Assembly: GCA_964417925.1 (NCBI GenBank)
Contig: CAYQJV010000021.1
Span: 1-25,487 of the forward strand
DNA length: 25,487 bases
Direction of reading: 5' to 3'
DNA from: CAYQJV01 sp964417925
GTDB lineage: Bacteria; Hydrothermota; Tepidihabitantia; B3-TA06; CAYQJV01
The position numbers and the translations under genes were made by a program. Under the pieces are notes generated by a model that had not been told where the DNA came from, did not search any database, and saw only the letters and a list, made by a program, of their open reading frames with translations. Shown here piece after piece: positions 23,064 to 25,487 of the stretch. Within the stretch, counting starts at the first letter, position 1, and each line of letters opens with the position of its first letter.

Positions 23064-23479
23064 AGAAAAAGTATAGACTGTTTAATCATACCTCGGATTT
23101 GGGTATGGAGATAGAAGGAGAATGTATTGAAGAGCTGTATGTAAATTCAATGCATGCTCTTGTTGATGTGATGGTGGAAGGACATGAAAATCTCTTGATA
23201 AAGGAGGAAAGAAGAATCAAGATAGAGTCAGATTCTCCAGAGGAACTTTTCATGGATTGGTTGAGGGAACTACTTTATCTCTTATCGGTAGAGGGATTTG
23301 TACCATTGAAAGTGAAGGAACTGGAGATAGTTGAAAAAAAGCTTAAAGCAATTGTTGAAGGAGAAAAAATTGATTTTAATAAAGCAAGAATAGTTAAAGA
23401 AATAAAAACGCCTACTTATCATATGTTTACATTGAAAAAAAATAAAAACTGGTATGCAAGAGTAATATTTGATGTTTAG
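23060..23479 (+). CDS. Archease
   Basis: This 139-aa protein starts at GTG 23060, inside the previous stop (GTGA). Archease family features are FNHTSDLGMEIEG at the N-terminus (Asp13 in the conserved HTxDxG-like site), DWLRELLYLLSVEGFVP in the middle and TPTYHMFTLKKN with RVIFDV at the end. Archease is a small protein factor which, with calcium- or metal-binding acidic residues, promotes guanylylation and multiple turnover of the RNA ligase RtcB. It can also stimulate RNA methyltransferases. RtcB is not in the window. Coupling to a metallophosphoesterase and to dtd and yicC suggests an RNA maintenance operon. Confidence 0.88.
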   Translation: MKKKYRLFNHTSDLGMEIEGECIEELYVNSMHALVDVMVEGHENLLIKEERRIKIESDSPEELFMDWLRELLYLLSVEGFVPLKVKELEIVEKKLKAIVEGEKIDFNKARIVKEIKTPTYHMFTLKKNKNWYARVIFDV

Positions 23480-23501
23480 ATTTTTTAAAAAGGAGGTCAG
23501 T

Positions 23502-24101
23502 ATGAGAATGTTTGTGTGGGTTACCGCATTTTTTATTTTTGCAGATTGTAAAGCAGAAAAGAAAACAGAGGTTAAAAAGGAGATAAAGAGACACATTGTG
23601 ATGGTAATAGCAAATAAAAATTTTAGGGATGAGGAGTTTGAAATTCCTTACGATATATTTAAAGAAAAAGGATTTTCTGTAAAGATAGCTTCTAATGATA
23701 CCACTCCAGCTCAGGGAATGCTCGGTGCAAAGGTAAAACCTGATATCTTAATTAAAGATATAAATTCAACAGATTATGATGCTATTGTTTTGGTAGGAGG
23801 AAGTGGTTCTACGATTCTATGGGAGGATACAGCTCTTCAACGAATAGTAAGAAAATTTTACAAAGAGGGTAAGATAATAGGAGCAATATGTCTTTCTCCA
23901 GTTGTTCTTGCAAAAGCGGGGATTCTTAAAGGTAAAAGGGCTACATGTTTTCCAACTGCTAAAGAAGAGCTTAAAAAAGGTGGAGCAGAATATATAGAGG
24001 CAATGCTTTCCACTGATGGAAATATAATTACAGCTTCAGGTCCTCAAGCAGCAAGAATATATGCAGAAACAATAGTGAGTTTCTTAAAAGCAAAAAAATG
24101 A
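23502..24101 (+). CDS. Exported DJ-1/PfpI-family protein
   Basis: I choose ATG 23502, which follows AAAAAGGAGG (23487-23496). The in-frame ATG at 23469 lies upstream of this site. The 199-aa product begins with a hydrophobic leader ending in Cys16 (MRMFVWVTAFFIFADC), so it may be exported; FADC is a poor lipobox because of Asp at -1. The DJ-1/PfpI fold follows: IVMVIANKNFRDEEFEIP with the acidic pair near residues 44-45, DAIVLVGGSGST, and the nucleophile elbow GAICLSPVVLAKAGIL with Cys130. The closing ITASGPQAARIYAETIV is typical. Family members include deglycase/glyoxalase-like enzymes, chaperones and peptidases; activity here is unknown. An exported version is unusual. It overlaps dtd by 4 bases. 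Confidence 0.8.
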   Translation: MRMFVWVTAFFIFADCKAEKKTEVKKEIKRHIVMVIANKNFRDEEFEIPYDIFKEKGFSVKIASNDTTPAQGMLGAKVKPDILIKDINSTDYDAIVLVGGSGSTILWEDTALQRIVRKFYKEGKIIGAICLSPVVLAKAGILKGKRATCFPTAKEELKKGGAEYIEAMLSTDGNIITASGPQAARIYAETIVSFLKAKK

Positions 24102-24535
24102 GAGTTGTAATACAGAGAGCAAAAAAGGCAAGAGTATATGTAGAGAAAGAAAAGGTGGCTGAGATAGGTAAAGGATTGGTAGTATTTCTCGGACTTGGTA
24201 AGAATGATACAGAATCTGTGCTTACCAAGATTATTGAGAAACTCCCAAGATATAGGATTTTTGAGGATGAGAATAATAAGATGAATCTTTCTGTTGTGGA
24301 TGTGAATGGAGAGGTACTTGTGGTTTCTGAGTTTACGCTGTATGGGGATTTAACCAAAGGGCTTAGACCTTCTTTTACAGAAGCAATGGATTTTAAAGAA
24401 GCTAAGAGACTTTATGAATATTTTGTGAGTAAGCTTGAGGAAAGAGGAATAAAGGTTAAAACTGGTGTGTTTGGTGCAAAAATGCTTGTTGAGATTCATA
24501 ATGATGGTCCTGTAACATTCATTTTGGAAGAGTAG
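24098..24535 (+). CDS. dtd: D-aminoacyl-tRNA deacylase
   Basis: This 145-aa enzyme releases D-amino acids (and glycine from tRNA-Ala) from mischarged tRNAs. Family landmarks are MRVVIQRAKKARVYVE, GLVVFLGLGKNDTE, LPRYRIFEDENNKMNLSV, FTLYGDLTKGLRPSFTEAM and the C-terminal NDGPVTFILE carrying the cross-subunit Gly-cisPro motif. The length is exactly as expected. Where nearly all homologues read SQFTL, this one reads SEFTL: Glu78 replaces the usual Gln. The start overlaps the DJ-1 stop (ATGA), and yicC begins 4 bases after its own stop. Confidence 0.93.
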   Translation: MRVVIQRAKKARVYVEKEKVAEIGKGLVVFLGLGKNDTESVLTKIIEKLPRYRIFEDENNKMNLSVVDVNGEVLVVSEFTLYGDLTKGLRPSFTEAMDFKEAKRLYEYFVSKLEERGIKVKTGVFGAKMLVEIHNDGPVTFILEE

Positions 24536-24539
24536 AGTT

Positions 24540-25403
24540 ATGATTAGAAGTATGACAGGAATGGGGAGGGCAGAGGAAAAAGTAAATGATACTACTGTTT
24601 TAGTGGAGGCGAGGTCTTTAAATCACAGGTTTCTTGAAATTTCTGTTAAACTTCCAGAAACTGCTTCTGAGGTAGAGAATTATATAAAAAAAATCGTTAA
24701 AAAGTATATAAAAAGAGGTACGGTTCAAATATATGTGAAAACCTCAGAAGAAGTTGAAAAGAAAATTACCATTGATGAGGAAAAATTGAAACAATATTTG
24801 GAGACCTTTGCACAAATAAAAAAGAAATACAAATTGTCTGGTGAGATAGATATTTCCATGCTTATAGACCTTCCAGGAGTCTTAAAAGAAGAGGAAGAAA
24901 AGAAGGGGAAAGGAGTGCTAAAGATAATAAAAAAAGCTGCAGAGAGGGCAGTTATAGAGCTTGTAAAAATGAGAGAAAAAGAAGGGAAAAACTTAGAGAA
25001 GGATTTAAAGAAGAGAGTAGCAAGTATTTTTAAATCACTTAAGAAGATAGAAAAAAGAGCACCTATGGTAGTGAAACAGAGGCAGGAACATGTAAAAAGA
25101 AATTTGAAACATATACTTGCTGAGTACGACAAGAATAGATTGTTTGAGGAGCTTCTCTACCTTGCAGAAAGGTATGACATAAACGAAGAATGCATTAGAC
25201 TTAGAAATCATTGTAACCTATTTCTAAAAACCTTAAATGAAAAAGAATCTAATGGAAGAAGACTTATTTTTATAACCCAGGAGATGCTTAAAGAGGCGAA
25301 TACAATTGGAGCAAAATCTCAGGATAATTTCATATCCCAAGAGGTAATAAAGATAAAGGAAGAGATTGAGAAATTGAAGGAGCAGTTGCAAAATGTTGAA
25401 TAA
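24540..25403 (+). CDS. yicC: YicC-family endoribonuclease
   Basis: This 287-aa protein starts with the invariant MIRSMTGMGRA. It contains the YicC N-terminal domain with VEARSLNHRFLEI and RGTVQIYV, a Lys-rich helical middle, and the DUF1732 C-terminus: RYDINEECIRLRNHCNLF, GRRLIFITQEMLKEANTIGA, KSQDNF and the final EEIEKLKEQLQNVE. E. coli YicC is an endoribonuclease implicated in small-RNA decay. The usual gene neighbour is gmk, which follows here with an overlap, as in many bacteria. Lys/Glu enrichment is strong, as in thermophiles. Confidence 0.92.
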   Translation: MIRSMTGMGRAEEKVNDTTVLVEARSLNHRFLEISVKLPETASEVENYIKKIVKKYIKRGTVQIYVKTSEEVEKKITIDEEKLKQYLETFAQIKKKYKLSGEIDISMLIDLPGVLKEEEEKKGKGVLKIIKKAAERAVIELVKMREKEGKNLEKDLKKRVASIFKSLKKIEKRAPMVVKQRQEHVKRNLKHILAEYDKNRLFEELLYLAERYDINEECIRLRNHCNLFLKTLNEKESNGRRLIFITQEMLKEANTIGAKSQDNFISQEVIKIKEEIEKLKEQLQNVE

Positions 25404-25487
25404 AAAAAGGAAAGGTTTTATGATAGTACTCTCTGCTCCTTCTGGAACAGGGAAGACAACCGTATGCAGAGAAGTTGTGAAGAAGGA
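25393..25487 (+). CDS. gmk: Guanylate kinase, N-terminal part (3' partial)
   Basis: The window ends after ~31 codons. The P-loop SAPSGTGKTT, within IVLSAPSGTGKTTVCREV, is diagnostic for guanylate kinase in this position after yicC. The enzyme phosphorylates GMP to GDP. Two starts are possible: ATG 25393, which has AAGGAG at 25377-25382 and overlaps the yicC stop by 11 bases, and ATG 25420, which has AAAGGAAAGG just upstream. The first is used here; the second would give a protein starting MIVLSAPSG. Confidence 0.88.
   Translation, partial: MLNKKRKGFMIVLSAPSGTGKTTVCREVVKK

Noticed and set aside
23469..23501. Upstream ATG of the DJ-1-like gene
   Set aside because: It precedes the strong AAAAAGGAGG site, which is properly spaced for ATG 23502, and it overlaps the archease end.
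1..25487. tRNA, rRNA, CRISPR array, insertion sequence or attachment site
   Set aside because: I looked for T-loop (GGTTCGA-like) signatures, regularly spaced repeats, terminal inverted repeats with transposase frames and long direct repeats, and saw none that hold up by eye.

Overview
The window is AT-rich bacterial DNA. Arginine is coded mostly by AGA/AGG and isoleucine often by ATA, and the proteins are rich in Lys and Glu, which suggests a thermophile. Several families point to an uncultured lineage of the Fibrobacteres-Chlorobi-Bacteroidetes side, such as candidate phylum WOR-3/Stahlbacteria or a relative: a DUF5916-like outer-membrane tail, a T9SS-type sorting tail, DUF4159, DUF5683, and a FlgT/CsgG-like envelope protein. 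This placement is inference. Envelope proteins with beta-barrel features suggest a diderm cell.

Layout. (1) 1-4535 (+): the 3' end of an outer-membrane protein gene, a gene-poor gap, a FlgT/CsgG-like envelope protein, and a large secreted papain-like (C10-type) cysteine peptidase with a beta-propeller and sorting tail. The peptidase appears to start at a rare ATT codon, 82 codons upstream of the first conventional start. (2) 4544-5410 (-): an Ntn-type isoaspartyl peptidase/asparaginase. (3) 5617-11138 (+): seven tightly packed, mostly overlapping genes: NAD-dependent epimerase, hutI, a helical-repeat protein, a TPR protein, an ExeA-type ATPase, a PHP phosphoesterase (apparent CTG start) and a DUF4159 protein. 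(4) 11188-17052 (+): valS, an OmpA-domain protein, a diacylglycerol-kinase family protein, a DUF5683 protein and hutH. (5) 17191-20056 (+): a TetR regulator, a TPR protein, a broken EamA transporter and a SpoIID/LytB-domain protein. (6) 20095-22095 (-): a zone of gene decay. It holds an NtrC-type sigma-54 activator with several frameshifts and a large internal deletion, a calcium-binding-repeat secretory protein fused to the receiver remnant, and a shattered lipoprotein gene followed by a terminator-like hairpin. (7) 22302-25487 (+): metallophosphoesterase, archease, an exported DJ-1/PfpI protein, dtd, yicC and the start of gmk.

How the genes fit together. Histidine breakdown is represented by hutH and hutI about 8 kb apart, each inside an otherwise unrelated operon; urocanase is not in the window. 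The last operon gathers RNA and tRNA quality-control functions (archease, D-aminoacyl-tRNA deacylase, YicC) next to gmk. At least four transcription units have a sigma-70-like -10 box only 5-7 bases before the start ATG, so their mRNAs are probably leaderless. Genes inside operons more often have Shine-Dalgarno sequences or stop/start overlaps.

I found no CRISPR array, tRNA, rRNA or intact mobile element. I do not see a clearly new defence or biosynthetic system. The least explained gene set is the helical/TPR/ExeA-ATPase module at 7695-9716. The most striking structural features are the decay zone, the leaderless promoters, the two non-canonical starts, and motif deviations in ValRS and DTD.
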